A stretch of DNA of 64,000 nt, taken from positions 4,543,501 through 4,607,500 of the forward strand of contig NZ_PEFF01000001.1 of assembly GCF_002754375.1 (NCBI RefSeq), given 5' to 3'. How positions within the stretch are numbered: position 1 is the first letter of the stretch; each line of letters starts with the position of its first letter. Shown here piece after piece: positions 1-8,511 of this stretch. The notes under the pieces were generated by a model. It did not search any database and had not been told where the DNA came from. It saw only the letters and a program-made list of their open reading frames with translations. Origin of the DNA: Variovorax sp. 54 (GTDB lineage: Bacteria; Pseudomonadota; Gammaproteobacteria; Burkholderiales; Burkholderiaceae_C). Both the position numbers and the translations under genes were made by a program.

Positions 1-1218
1 GCCGAACTCGTTGTCGTTGGCCACTGCCACGGCCTCTTCAACGCCGTTCACGCGCACGACCGCCTTCACCGGCCCGAACGACTCCTCGCGGTAGATGTCC
101 ATGGCAGGCGTGACGTGGTCGAGCACAGTGGCGGGCATCAGCGTGTTCTGCGCCTTGCCCCCGCACACGAGCACCGCGCCCTTGGCGAGCGCATCGTCGA
201 TCAGTGCATTGCAGCGCGTAACGGTGCTCATGTCGACCACCGAGCCCAGCACGACAGGGCCTTCACGCGGGTCACCCAGTGGCAGGGCCTTTGCGCGGGC
301 GGCGAACTTGGAAACGAACTCGTCGGCGACGGCGTTGTCGACGACGAGGCGCTCGGTCGACATGCAGATCTGCCCCGAGTTGGCGAAGGCGCCGAAGATC
401 GCGCCGTTCACGGCCGCGTCGATGTCGGCGTCGTCCAGCACCACGAAGGGCGCCTTGCCGCCGAGTTCGAGCACGGCGGGTTTCAGGTACGTGGCACAGG
501 TCTGCGCGATGAGGCGGCCCACGCGCGTGGAGCCGGTGAAGTTGACGCGCCGCACCGCCGGGTGCGCGACCATGACCTCGACCACGGCGCCGGCATCGGC
601 CGGCGCGTTGGTCACGAAGTTGACCGTGCCCTTGGGCAGGCCGGCCTCGGCCAGCGCTTCGATGATGAGCGCGTGCGTCTCGGGGCACAGCTCGGAGCCC
701 TTGAGCACGACGGTGTTGCCGCAGGCCAGCGGCGTGGCGATGGCGCGCGTGGCCAGGATCACGGGGGCGTTCCACGGCGCGATGCCCAGCACCACGCCGG
801 CGGCCTGCCGCACGCCCATGGCAAGGCTGCCGGGCACGTCGGACGGAATGACTTCGCCGGCGATCTGCGTGGTGAGCGACGCGGCCTCGGTGAGGATGCC
901 GGCCGCGAGGTGCACGTTGAAGCCCGCCCACAGCGCCGAGGCGCCGGTCTCGCGGGCCATGGCCTGCACGAAGGCGTCGGCGCGCGCTTCGAGCGCATGT
1001 GCGGCCTTCAGCAGCAGGGCACGGCGTTCGTTGGGGCCGGTCTGCGACCAGGTGGCGAAGGCGCGATGGGCGGCGTCGACTGCAGCGACTGCGTCCGCGG
1101 GCGTGGCCGCGGGGGCGCGTGTGGCGATGCCGCCGTCCAGCGGGTTGCGGCGCTCGAAGGTCTTGCCGCCGGTGGCGGCGCGGCGTTCGCCGTCGATGAA
1201 CATGGAGATGTCGGTCAT
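1..1218 (-). CDS. NAD(P)-dependent aldehyde dehydrogenase, salicylaldehyde/vanillin dehydrogenase type (3' end outside window)
   Basis: Oxidises an aldehyde, probably aromatic, to the acid in the cytoplasm. It starts at ATG 1218 (MTDISMFIDGERR) and runs off the window after 406 codons, so roughly 75-80 C-terminal residues are missing. Visible family residues are Asn150 in PWN, the NAD-fold FTGSTRVGR around 227-235, the general base Glu251 in ELGGK and the nucleophile Cys285 in SGQICMSTER. It is the last visible gene of the livKHMGF operon, 35 nt after livF, and the operon is divergent from an AraC regulator, so transport and oxidation of one substrate are probably linked. Overall style resembles the NahF/DoxF salicylaldehyde dehydrogenase group; the substrate is inference. 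Confidence 0.9.
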   Translation of the reverse strand, partial: MTDISMFIDGERRAATGGKTFERRNPLDGGIATRAPAATPADAVAAVDAAHRAFATWSQTGPNERRALLLKAAHALEARADAFVQAMARETGASALWAGFNVHLAAGILTEAASLTTQIAGEVIPSDVPGSLAMGVRQAAGVVLGIAPWNAPVILATRAIATPLACGNTVVLKGSELCPETHALIIEALAEAGLPKGTVNFVTNAPADAGAVVEVMVAHPAVRRVNFTGSTRVGRLIAQTCATYLKPAVLELGGKAPFVVLDDADIDAAVNGAIFGAFANSGQICMSTERLVVDNAVADEFVSKFAARAKALPLGDPREGPVVLGSVVDMSTVTRCNALIDDALAKGAVLVCGGKAQNTLMPATVLDHVTPAMDIYREESFGPVKAVVRVNGVEEAVAVANDNEFG

Positions 1219-1253
1219 GGGTGTCCTTTGCGAAAGAAGAGGAAGAGGGGTGT

Positions 1254-1964
1254 TCAGGCCACGCCCAGGTAGGCCTGGCGCACGGCGTCGGAATGCAGCA
1301 GCGCCTGCGCCTCGCCCGAGGCGACCACGCGCCCGCGTTCGAGCACGTAGCCGCGGTCGGCGGCCTGCAGCGCCTTGCGCACGTTCTGCTCGACCATCAG
1401 CACGGTCACGCCCTGGTCGGCGATGCGGCGCACGATGGCGAGCAGTTCGTCGACCATGCGCGGCGCGAGGCCGAGCGAGGGCTCGTCGAGCATCAGCAGG
1501 CGCGGCCCGCTCATCAGGGCGCGCGCCACGGCGACCATCTGCTGTTCGCCGCCGCTCATGGTGCCGGCGAGTTGCGTGGCGCGTTCTTTCAAGCGCGGAA
1601 AGTCGTCGAAGGCGCGCGCGAGGCGCTCGGCGCGCAGCCGCGCGGGAATCAGCCAGCCGCCGAGTTCGAGGTTCTCGGTGACGGTCATCTGCGGGAACAG
1701 CTGGCGGCCTTCGGCGACGAGTGCCAGGCCGCGCCGCACGCAGGCGGTGGCGTCGGCGGACGGCAGCGCCGCACCGTCGAGCATTGCTTCGCCCGTGCGC
1801 GGCAACAGACCTGCGAGCGCCTTGAGCAGCGTGGTCTTGCCCGCGCCGTTGGGCCCGAGCACGACGGTGACGCCGGGCGTCACGTCGAGGTCCAGGCCCT
1901 GGATGACCTCGAAGCCGTGGTAGCCGGCCGACAGGCCGCGCACGGTCATGAATGTGCCGCTCAT
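1254..1964 (-). CDS. livF: Branched-chain-type ABC importer ATPase, LivF family
   Basis: One of two ATPases powering a HAAT-family importer at the inner membrane. The 236-residue protein has a Walker A GPNGAGKTT near residues 37-45, an ABC signature MSGGEQQM, Walker B LLMLDEPS and the LivF-type C-terminus ending in a YLGVA motif. The start ATG at 1964 overlaps the livG stop in an ATGA, as at the livM/livG and livH/livM joins, so the operon is translationally coupled. An internal ATG five codons later (MTVRGLSAG) is an alternative start. The ligand cannot be read from the sequence; the aldehyde dehydrogenase behind it suggests an aromatic or acidic compound rather than leucine. Confidence 0.93.
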   Translation of the reverse strand: MSGTFMTVRGLSAGYHGFEVIQGLDLDVTPGVTVVLGPNGAGKTTLLKALAGLLPRTGEAMLDGAALPSADATACVRRGLALVAEGRQLFPQMTVTENLELGGWLIPARLRAERLARAFDDFPRLKERATQLAGTMSGGEQQMVAVARALMSGPRLLMLDEPSLGLAPRMVDELLAIVRRIADQGVTVLMVEQNVRKALQAADRGYVLERGRVVASGEAQALLHSDAVRQAYLGVA

Positions 1965-2710
1965 GCCGTGGCCTCCATCTCGTCGCCCAGGTAGGCCTCG
2001 ACCACCTCGGCATTGCGCACGACCTCGGCCGGCGTGCCGTCGGCGATCTTGCGGCCCTGGTGCAGCACCAGCACGCGTTCGACGTACTTCAGCAGCGTGG
2101 TCACGGCATGCTCGATCCACACGACAGTGAGGCCGTGGTCGTCGCGCAGGCGCCGGATGCGCCGTGCCATCGCATCGACCTCTGCCTCGGTGAGGCCGGC
2201 CGCCACTTCGTCGAGCAGCAGCACGCGCGGCCGGGTGCCGAGCGCCATGCCGATCTCGAGCAGGCGCTGCTGCGAGGGCGTGACGTCAGCCGCGATCTGC
2301 GTCGCGAGGCTGCCCAGGCCCAGCATGTCGAGAATCTCGCCGGTGCTGCCCAGGCCCGCGATGGGCGCGCGGCGGCGTCCGGCGAACTGCATGCCGAAGC
2401 GCACGTTGTCTTCGAGCGTCATGTCGGCCATCACGCGCGGCGTCTGGAAGGTGCGTGCGATGCCGTGCGCGGCGTACAGGTGCGGGCCGCGCTGCGTGAG
2501 GTCGACATCGCCTTCCACCAGCAGCCGTCCCGACGTTGGCATGACCACGCCCGAGATGGCGTTGAAGAAGGTCGTCTTGCCCGCGCCGTTCGGGCCGATG
2601 ATGCCGACCAGCTCGCCCGCGTGCAGCGTCGCGCTCACGGCATCGACCGCCGTGAGTCCGCCGAAGCGCACCGTGAGGTCGCGGGCTTCGAGAAGAGGCG
2701 TTGCCTTCAT
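1961..2710 (-). CDS. livG: Branched-chain-type ABC importer ATPase, LivG family
   Basis: Second ATPase of the importer, 249 residues. It has Walker A GPNGAGKTTFF, the LivG-typical RTFQTPRVM stretch, a Q-loop region, Walker B VLLLDEVAAGL and the H-loop segment VVWIEHAV. The signature region reads TPSQQRLLEIGMAL instead of the textbook LSGGQ, which is common in LivG-type subunits. Start ATG 2710 (MKATPLLEARDLTVRFGG) overlaps the livM stop by four bases. It acts with LivF, LivH, LivM and the periplasmic receptor encoded at 4519-5709. Confidence 0.93.
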   Translation of the reverse strand: MKATPLLEARDLTVRFGGLTAVDAVSATLHAGELVGIIGPNGAGKTTFFNAISGVVMPTSGRLLVEGDVDLTQRGPHLYAAHGIARTFQTPRVMADMTLEDNVRFGMQFAGRRRAPIAGLGSTGEILDMLGLGSLATQIAADVTPSQQRLLEIGMALGTRPRVLLLDEVAAGLTEAEVDAMARRIRRLRDDHGLTVVWIEHAVTTLLKYVERVLVLHQGRKIADGTPAEVVRNAEVVEAYLGDEMEATA

Positions 2711-3639
2711 GGCGCATGCCTCCGAAGGGCGGCGCGCTTGCGCTGCCACAGCGACGCGAGGCCGTTGGGCAGGTACATCACGCACAGGATCAGCAGCAAC
2801 CCCAGCACCATCATGTAGCCGTAGGGCAGCTGCAGCCGCAGCGTCTCCGACAGCAGGCTGAACACGATGGCCGCGGCCACCGGTCCGCCGATGCTGGCGG
2901 CCCCGCCGATCATCGCGATCAGCACGGTCTGGAAGCCGATGAAGGGGCTGAACACGGCCGCCGGTTCGATGTAGGTCCAGCGCACCGCCATGGCTGAGCC
3001 GACCGCGCCGGCGAAGGCGGCGGTGAGTGCGAAGCCGGCGATCTTCACGCGGCGCGTGTCGACGCCCAGCGTCTGCGCACGCTGCTCGTCGGCACCGATG
3101 CCGGCCAGTGCCAGGCCGAAGCGGCTGCGCTTCACGAGCAGCGCCGTCGCGATTGCAACTCCCGCAATGGCCAGCACCGTGAGGTACACCGTTTCGTTCG
3201 ACGGCACGACCGTGAGCACGCGGCCCACCGTGCCCGAGACCTGCTTCTCGACGAAGGTGACCGCATGGCGGATCAGCTCGGTCATGCCGAAGGTCAGCAC
3301 CGCGAAGTAGGTGCCGCGCAGGTGCAGCACCGCCGCGCCCATCAGCACCGCCACCGCGCTCGCGATGGCTGCGCCGCTCAGGATGACCAGTGGCCAGGGC
3401 AGCACCTCGAGCAGCGTCGCGCTCGCATATGCGCCCAGACCGAAGAAGGCCGAAGTGGCGAGCGACAGGTAGCGCGTGGCACCGCAGAACAGCGACCAGC
3501 TCGTGGCCAGCGCGATGTACATCAGGCAGCCGAGCGCGACCGACGCGATGAACTCGCTCGCGACCCACGGTATGGCGGCTGCCAGCGCGAGGCCGACGGC
3601 GAGCACCCACCAGGGCTTGTTTTGAAAGAGGGAAATCAT
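2707..3639 (-). CDS. livM: Branched-chain-type ABC importer permease, LivM family
   Basis: Inner-membrane permease subunit of 310 residues with about eight or nine hydrophobic segments. LivM hallmarks include the conserved RGTYFAVLTFGMTELIRH segment and the cytoplasmic EAA-like loop FGLALAGIGADEQRAQTLGVD, followed by the GGAASIGGPVAAAIVFS helix. Start ATG 3639 (MISLFQNKPWWVL) overlaps the livH stop by four bases. No fused ATPase domain is present here, unlike the paralogue in the phenylacetate cluster at 22858-24756. Confidence 0.93.
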   Translation of the reverse strand: MISLFQNKPWWVLAVGLALAAAIPWVASEFIASVALGCLMYIALATSWSLFCGATRYLSLATSAFFGLGAYASATLLEVLPWPLVILSGAAIASAVAVLMGAAVLHLRGTYFAVLTFGMTELIRHAVTFVEKQVSGTVGRVLTVVPSNETVYLTVLAIAGVAIATALLVKRSRFGLALAGIGADEQRAQTLGVDTRRVKIAGFALTAAFAGAVGSAMAVRWTYIEPAAVFSPFIGFQTVLIAMIGGAASIGGPVAAAIVFSLLSETLRLQLPYGYMMVLGLLLILCVMYLPNGLASLWQRKRAALRRHAP

Positions 3640-4514
3640 CTTCTGGAGAACAGTCCGTTGGGCCGCCAGATCAGCACGCCGATGAATACGGCATACGACA
3701 GCAGCATCTTGAGCGAGGGGCTCGTGTAGTACATGCCCAGCGCTTCGACCACGCCCAGCAGCAGGCCGCCGACGAGGCTGCCCGCGATGCTGCCGAAGCC
3801 GCCGAGGGTGATGACGATCAGCGCCGTCACGGTGTAGGGTTCGCCCATCGAGGGCGAGATCTCGTAGGTCATCGACAGCAGCGCACCGGCCACGCCCGAC
3901 AGGCCCAGGCCGATGCCGAACATCAGCGGGTGCAGCCGCTTGGTGTTGATGCCCACGAGCTGCGCGCCGGTGGGCGACTGCATCAGCGCGCGCACCGCCT
4001 TGCCCAGCAGCGTGAGCTTGAGCAGCGCGATGAGCACGAGGCTCAGCGCCAGCGCCACGCCGAACAGCACGAGCTTGTTGGCGGTGAAGCGCATCTCGCC
4101 CAGCTGCACCGGCTCGGCCAGGTAGTCGTAGCCGCGCAGGTCGCCGCCCCACACGAGCAGGGCGGTGTTCTGCACGAAGAACATCAGGCCGAAGCCGACC
4201 ATCAGGCTGCGCGCCTCGAACACGTCGACGTTCGGCGCGCGCGCCGCCACCTGCCGGAAGCACAGCCAGTGCACCGCCATGCCCAGCGCCATCAGCAGCG
4301 CGAAGGCCACCGGCATGAACAGCAGCGGCGAGATGCCCAGCGCCGTGTGCGCCCACCACGTGAGAAAGGCGCCGAGCATCAGGAACTCGCCGTGCGAGAT
4401 GTTCATGATGCGCATCAGCCCGTACTGCAGGTTCAGTCCGATGGCCACCAGCGCGTAGATGCCGCCCGTGATCAATCCGCCGGCCAGGAGCTCGGCCCAT
4501 CCAGAGAACGACAC
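3636..4514 (-). CDS. livH: Branched-chain-type ABC importer permease, LivH family
   Basis: Inner-membrane permease, 292 residues. The N-terminus GLITGGIYALVAIGLNLQYGLMRIMNISHGEFLMLG is the classic LivH opening, and the C-terminus carries IVITLGGFGSIAGSLVGGLLLG. The start is GTG at 4514; no ATG lies close enough upstream of the conserved N-terminus, and the GTG follows the receptor-gene stop by only four bases. The weak purine run GGAAATAA that would serve as ribosome site overlaps the stop codon of the preceding gene, so translation is probably re-initiated from it. Confidence 0.92.
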   Translation of the reverse strand: MSFSGWAELLAGGLITGGIYALVAIGLNLQYGLMRIMNISHGEFLMLGAFLTWWAHTALGISPLLFMPVAFALLMALGMAVHWLCFRQVAARAPNVDVFEARSLMVGFGLMFFVQNTALLVWGGDLRGYDYLAEPVQLGEMRFTANKLVLFGVALALSLVLIALLKLTLLGKAVRALMQSPTGAQLVGINTKRLHPLMFGIGLGLSGVAGALLSMTYEISPSMGEPYTVTALIVITLGGFGSIAGSLVGGLLLGVVEALGMYYTSPSLKMLLSYAVFIGVLIWRPNGLFSRR

Positions 4515-4518
4515 GCTG

Positions 4519-5709
4519 TTATTTCCAGGCCGGCTTGGGCATCAGTTGCGCGGTGGCGCGGTCTTTCGGCCACACCACTTCGAAGTCGCCGCCCTGCCAT
4601 TGCGACACGGTGCCGGGAATCGACGCGTTCTCGCTGCCCTCGAAGCGGATCGGCCCGAGGATGGTCTTGAACTCGTTCTTCGCGATCTGCTCGCGCAGCG
4701 CCTTGCGGTCGAGGCCCACTTTCTCCACCGCCTGCTGCAGGATCTGCAGGCCAGCCCACGCGTGGCCGCTGGCCCAGCGGTCGGGTTCCTTGCCGAACTT
4801 CTTGGTGTGCGCATCGAAGTAGGCCTTGGCCTCGGGGCTGGTCTTTCCGTTCCACGAGCCCATGCCGATCACGCCCTCGGTGTTGGCGGCCATCACGTTC
4901 TTGTAGAGCTGGAAGGCGGTGCCCACCGACGCGTAGAAGTACTTCGGGTTGAAGCCCACCTCGCGCGCCTGCCGGCTCGCAAGAATGGTGTCTGGCGGGT
5001 AGGTGATGCCGATGAAGGCGTCGGGGTTCAGGTCCTTCATGCTGCGCAGCACGGGCGCGAGGTCTTTCACGCCGAGCGGGTAGCTCTTGCGGTCGAGCAC
5101 CTGGATCTGCGTCTTCTTCAGTGCGTTGTTCAGCGCCGCGAAGTTCTCCAGCCCGAACAGGTCGTCCATGTAGACGATGGTGATCGTCTTCACGTTCTGC
5201 GCCACCAGCATGTCGACCAGTGCGCCCATCATCTTGTCGGGCTGCTGCAGCAGCGAGAAGAAGAAGGGCAGGCGCATGTCGATGAGCTTGCGCGACAGGG
5301 CGGTGGGCGCGAGCAGCGGGTAGCCGAAGCGGTTGGCCAGCGGCGCGACCGCGAAGTTGGCGCCCGATCCCCAGGGCGGCAGCACGAGGTCGACCTTGTC
5401 GCTGCCCATGAGCTTTTCGAACGTGCGCACGCAGGTCTCGGTCTCGCTGCGGTCGTCGTAGCCGATCAGCTCGATGGGCCGCTTGGCGCCCTTCACCGAC
5501 AGGCCGCCCGCGGCGTTGACCTGCTCGGCCCACAGCAGGTAGTTGGGTTCCTGGCTCACCTGCGCGCCCGCGGCCCAGGGGCCGGTGCGGGCGATGGCGT
5601 AGCCGATGCGAACGGGGGCGCTTTGCGCGAACAGCTGCGGCGCGACGGCGGCCGCGCCCAGCGCGGTGGCCGTGCCCTGAATCCAGTGGCGGCGGGTGGG
5701 GTGAAGCAT
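4519..5709 (-). CDS. Periplasmic substrate-binding receptor of branched-chain-type ABC importer (Leu/Ile/Val-binding fold)
   Basis: Type I periplasmic binding protein (Peripla_BP_6), 396 residues, first gene of the importer operon. Start ATG 5709 is preceded by AAGGAG six bases upstream. The N-terminus TRRHWIQGTATALGAAAVAPQLFA is a Tat-like signal (twin Arg, short hydrophobic core), then SAPVRIGYAIARTGPWAAG begins the mature receptor. It delivers ligand to LivHM. The motif YMDDLFGLENFAAL and TYPPDTILASRQAREVG region are typical of aromatic-acid receptors in beta-proteobacteria, but the ligand is not determinable. Transcription starts in the 212-bp gap shared with the divergent AraC gene. Confidence 0.9.
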   Translation of the reverse strand: MLHPTRRHWIQGTATALGAAAVAPQLFAQSAPVRIGYAIARTGPWAAGAQVSQEPNYLLWAEQVNAAGGLSVKGAKRPIELIGYDDRSETETCVRTFEKLMGSDKVDLVLPPWGSGANFAVAPLANRFGYPLLAPTALSRKLIDMRLPFFFSLLQQPDKMMGALVDMLVAQNVKTITIVYMDDLFGLENFAALNNALKKTQIQVLDRKSYPLGVKDLAPVLRSMKDLNPDAFIGITYPPDTILASRQAREVGFNPKYFYASVGTAFQLYKNVMAANTEGVIGMGSWNGKTSPEAKAYFDAHTKKFGKEPDRWASGHAWAGLQILQQAVEKVGLDRKALREQIAKNEFKTILGPIRFEGSENASIPGTVSQWQGGDFEVVWPKDRATAQLMPKPAWK

Positions 5710-5921
5710 GAGGGTCTCCTTCCGGGCGTCGGTATGCGCCCGCTGACCGGGATCGTAGAAACGCACGCCCTTCGCCGCTGTGCCCGCCGCGCACAAAGCA
5801 CTTGACGCAGCGTGCAGGCGCCTAGTGGTTAACCCGGAATTCCCTGGGCCGCGAAGGCGCTTCACGCTGTGCGGCACCCCGGCTTCGTGTTGAAATCTTT
5901 CGTCCTCACTGCTTTCACCCC

Positions 5922-6878
5922 ATGACCGCGTCCTTGCTCCTGTCCACCGACGAGATCCCGCCGAAGGAGCGCGGGCCGCTGTGGTGCGAGTGGGTGTGGC
6001 GCCACTTCGGCGGTCTGGGCTCCGACCTGTACGGCGACAGCGATTTCGACGGCCACCTCGCGTCGTCGCACGCGGGCGACGTGATCCTCACGCGGCTCGA
6101 GGCGAATCGCCACCGCGTGCTGCGCACGCCGCAGATGGCGCGCTTGAGCGATGCGCCCTACCTGAAGATCGTCGCGCCCTGGCAGGGCTCGGCCGAGGTC
6201 ACGCAGCGCGGGCGCGCGGCGGCGGTGCGCGCCGGTGGCTGGACGCTGTACGACACCACGCTCGACTACACCGTGGCCAACCCCGAGCGCAGCGACCACC
6301 TCATCGTGATGCTGCCGAAAGACCAGATCGCCTCGCCCGCGTTGCCGCTGGGCGACCTCGTGGCGCGGCGCATCGGCGGCGACAGCGGCATCTCGCGCGT
6401 GGCGCTGGAGACCATGCGCAACACCTACCTGGAGCTGCCCTACATGAGCGAAGCCGCCGCGCGCGGCGCGGGCGAGCTGCTGATCCAGCTGGTGCGCCTG
6501 TCGCTCATGGAGCTCGCAGGCCAGAGCACGACGCAGACCCAGCGCGAGGCGCTCAAAGACCGCATCCACCGCCACGTGGCGCAGAACCTGCGCGACCCCG
6601 CGCTGTCGATCGACGGCATGGCGCTGGCCCTGCGTTGCAGCAAGCGCCTGCTGCACCAGGCCTTCGCGGGCGACGACGACACGCTCACCGGCTACATCCA
6701 GCACCAGCGGCTGGCCGCCAGCATCCGCGACCTGATCGACCCCGCGAACGCTGCGCGCTCGATCACCGACATCGCGCTGGGCGCGGGCTTCGGCAACCTC
6801 TCGCACTTCAGCCGCGTGTTCCGCGCGCACACGGGCGGCAGCCCGAGCGAGTTCAGGCGGCAGGCGACGCCGCGTTAG
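5922..6878 (+). CDS. AraC family transcriptional regulator
   Basis: 318 residues: an N-terminal sensing domain of the AraC_binding_2 type (about 1-190, the FeaR/NphR-like layout) and a C-terminal double helix-turn-helix (about 215-315) with ALRCSKRLLHQAF and TDIALGAGFGNLSHFSRVFRAHTGGSPSEFRR. It is divergent from the livKHMGF-aldehyde dehydrogenase operon across 212 bp, which makes it the likely activator of that operon in response to the transported compound or its aldehyde. The last 26 bases overlap the 3' end of the convergent SulP gene. No symmetric operator stood out in the shared gap. Confidence 0.88.
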   Translation: MTASLLLSTDEIPPKERGPLWCEWVWRHFGGLGSDLYGDSDFDGHLASSHAGDVILTRLEANRHRVLRTPQMARLSDAPYLKIVAPWQGSAEVTQRGRAAAVRAGGWTLYDTTLDYTVANPERSDHLIVMLPKDQIASPALPLGDLVARRIGGDSGISRVALETMRNTYLELPYMSEAAARGAGELLIQLVRLSLMELAGQSTTQTQREALKDRIHRHVAQNLRDPALSIDGMALALRCSKRLLHQAFAGDDDTLTGYIQHQRLAASIRDLIDPANAARSITDIALGAGFGNLSHFSRVFRAHTGGSPSEFRRQATPR

Positions 6879-8511
6879 CCTGCTGTCGCGACGTGCCGGC
6901 CTCGACGGCGTCGTCCACGCTCCACGGCGCATACACCTCGGCGTGCAGGTCGGGCGAATCGACCTTGGCCAGCAGGTCGCGCACGCCGTCCTTCACGCGC
7001 GCCAGCGACAGGCGCGCGCCACGCACGCGCACATAGGCCGCGAAGTCGCACAGCGCCTCGATGCTGGTGGCGTCGAGGTCGGGCGATTCCTCCAGGCTCA
7101 GCACCATGCGCTGCAGGCCCGGCGTGGCGTCGATGCGCGCGCGGATCGACGCGAACACCGCGTCCGCATTGCCGAAGAACAGCGGCACCTCGGGCCGCGC
7201 GATCAGCACGCCCGGCGGCACCACCGCCTCGGGGTGGCGGCCGGTGTCGACGTAGTCGTGGCTCTGGCCCAACCGGCCGAGCCAGCTCACGGTGGTGCGC
7301 GAGAAGCCGCGCAGCAACAGCAGCAGGCTCACGCCGATGGCGGCCAACAGGCCGTCGAGCACGCCCAGCAACAGCACGGCGGCCACGGCCACCAGCGCCA
7401 CCAGCCGGTCGCGCCGCCAATGGAAGTACGGCCGCAGCGACGAGGGGTTCAGCGAATGGCTCACGGCATTGATCACGATGGCCGCCAGCAGCGGCTCGGG
7501 CGTGTGCGCGATCCACGGCAGCAGCGTGAGCACCGCCACCAGCACCACCGCCCCCGCCACGAGGCCCGCCGCGCGGCTGTGCGCGCCGGCCGATTCGTTG
7601 GCCGAGGTGGCCGAGTAGCCCGCGCCCACGGGCATGCCCTGGAACAGCGCCGACAGCAGGTTGGCGCCGCCCAGCGCCAGCAGGTCGCGGTTGGCCGACA
7701 CGTTGTCGCCGTGGCGCATCGCGAAGGTGCGGATCGAGCCGTAGGACTCGGCATAGAGGATCAGCGCCATCGCGAAGGCCAGTTCGCCCAGCCCCAGCCA
7801 TTGCGCGCGGTCGAGCGAAGGCACGCCGGGGTGCGAGAAGTCCAGCGAGATCGGCCCCACCGCCGCCACGCCCCAGGCCTGGCACAGGCCGCTCACGTCG
7901 AGCGCGATGCCGCCCACGATCACCAGCAGCGCCGCCGGCACCGCGCGCCAGCGCGCCAGGCCGCGCAGCAGCACCAGCGCCACGAGCGCCATCGCCGCGC
8001 CTGCCAGGTTCCAGTGCCGCCATTCGGTTGCGAGCCCTGCAACGAGCCGGAAGAAATCGCTGTGTGCCGGCTGCACCGCCAGCACCTTCGGCAACTGCTT
8101 GACCACGATGGTCAGCGCCAGCCCGAGCGCAAAGCCGCGCAGCACCGGCTTGGCGATCAGGCTCGACACCGCGCCGAGCCTGGCCAGGCCCGCCAGCACG
8201 AAGAACACCCCCGTCAGCAGCACGAGCCCGGCGCCCAGCGCCAGCCGCGTGGCGGCATCGACACCCGGCATCGCGGTGGTGGCCGCGAACAGCACGGCGG
8301 CCGATGACGACGTGGCCGAGACGATCGCGAAGCGGCTGCTGCCGAAGAGGCCGTAGACCAGCAGCCCGGCGAAGAGCGCGATCACGCCGGCTTGCGGCGG
8401 CAGCCCCGCAATGCCCGAATAGGCCACCGCCTCGGGCAGCAGCAGGCCTGCGATGGACACGCCCGCGACGAGGTCGGCGATGCCGGGGCGGCGGGCGGCG
8501 CCGTCGTTCAC
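6853..8511 (-). CDS. SulP family anion transporter with C-terminal STAS domain
   Basis: 552-residue inner-membrane transporter. It opens with the SulP signature region (GVSIAGLLLPEAVAYSGIAGLPPQAG), has 10-12 hydrophobic segments to about residue 400, and ends in a STAS domain (PGVLIARPEVPLFFGNADAVFASI, SPDLDATSIEALCDFA). SulP proteins carry sulfate, bicarbonate or dicarboxylates; the substrate here is unknown. Start is GTG 8511, overlapping the upstream ParB-like stop in GTGA, so the two are probably one translational unit. No sulfate assimilation or carbonic anhydrase gene is nearby. The 3' end overlaps the convergent AraC gene by 26 bp. Confidence 0.9.
   Translation of the reverse strand: MNDGAARRPGIADLVAGVSIAGLLLPEAVAYSGIAGLPPQAGVIALFAGLLVYGLFGSSRFAIVSATSSSAAVLFAATTAMPGVDAATRLALGAGLVLLTGVFFVLAGLARLGAVSSLIAKPVLRGFALGLALTIVVKQLPKVLAVQPAHSDFFRLVAGLATEWRHWNLAGAAMALVALVLLRGLARWRAVPAALLVIVGGIALDVSGLCQAWGVAAVGPISLDFSHPGVPSLDRAQWLGLGELAFAMALILYAESYGSIRTFAMRHGDNVSANRDLLALGGANLLSALFQGMPVGAGYSATSANESAGAHSRAAGLVAGAVVLVAVLTLLPWIAHTPEPLLAAIVINAVSHSLNPSSLRPYFHWRRDRLVALVAVAAVLLLGVLDGLLAAIGVSLLLLLRGFSRTTVSWLGRLGQSHDYVDTGRHPEAVVPPGVLIARPEVPLFFGNADAVFASIRARIDATPGLQRMVLSLEESPDLDATSIEALCDFAAYVRVRGARLSLARVKDGVRDLLAKVDSPDLHAEVYAPWSVDDAVEAGTSRQQANAASPAA

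Noticed and set aside
95..1681. Long plus-strand frames of 250-530 codons over the aldehyde dehydrogenase and livF
   Set aside because: They are antisense to strongly conserved genes and have the Arg/Ala/His-rich composition typical of shadow frames in GC-rich DNA. The same applies to the other long antisense frames, for example over the phenylacetate operon.
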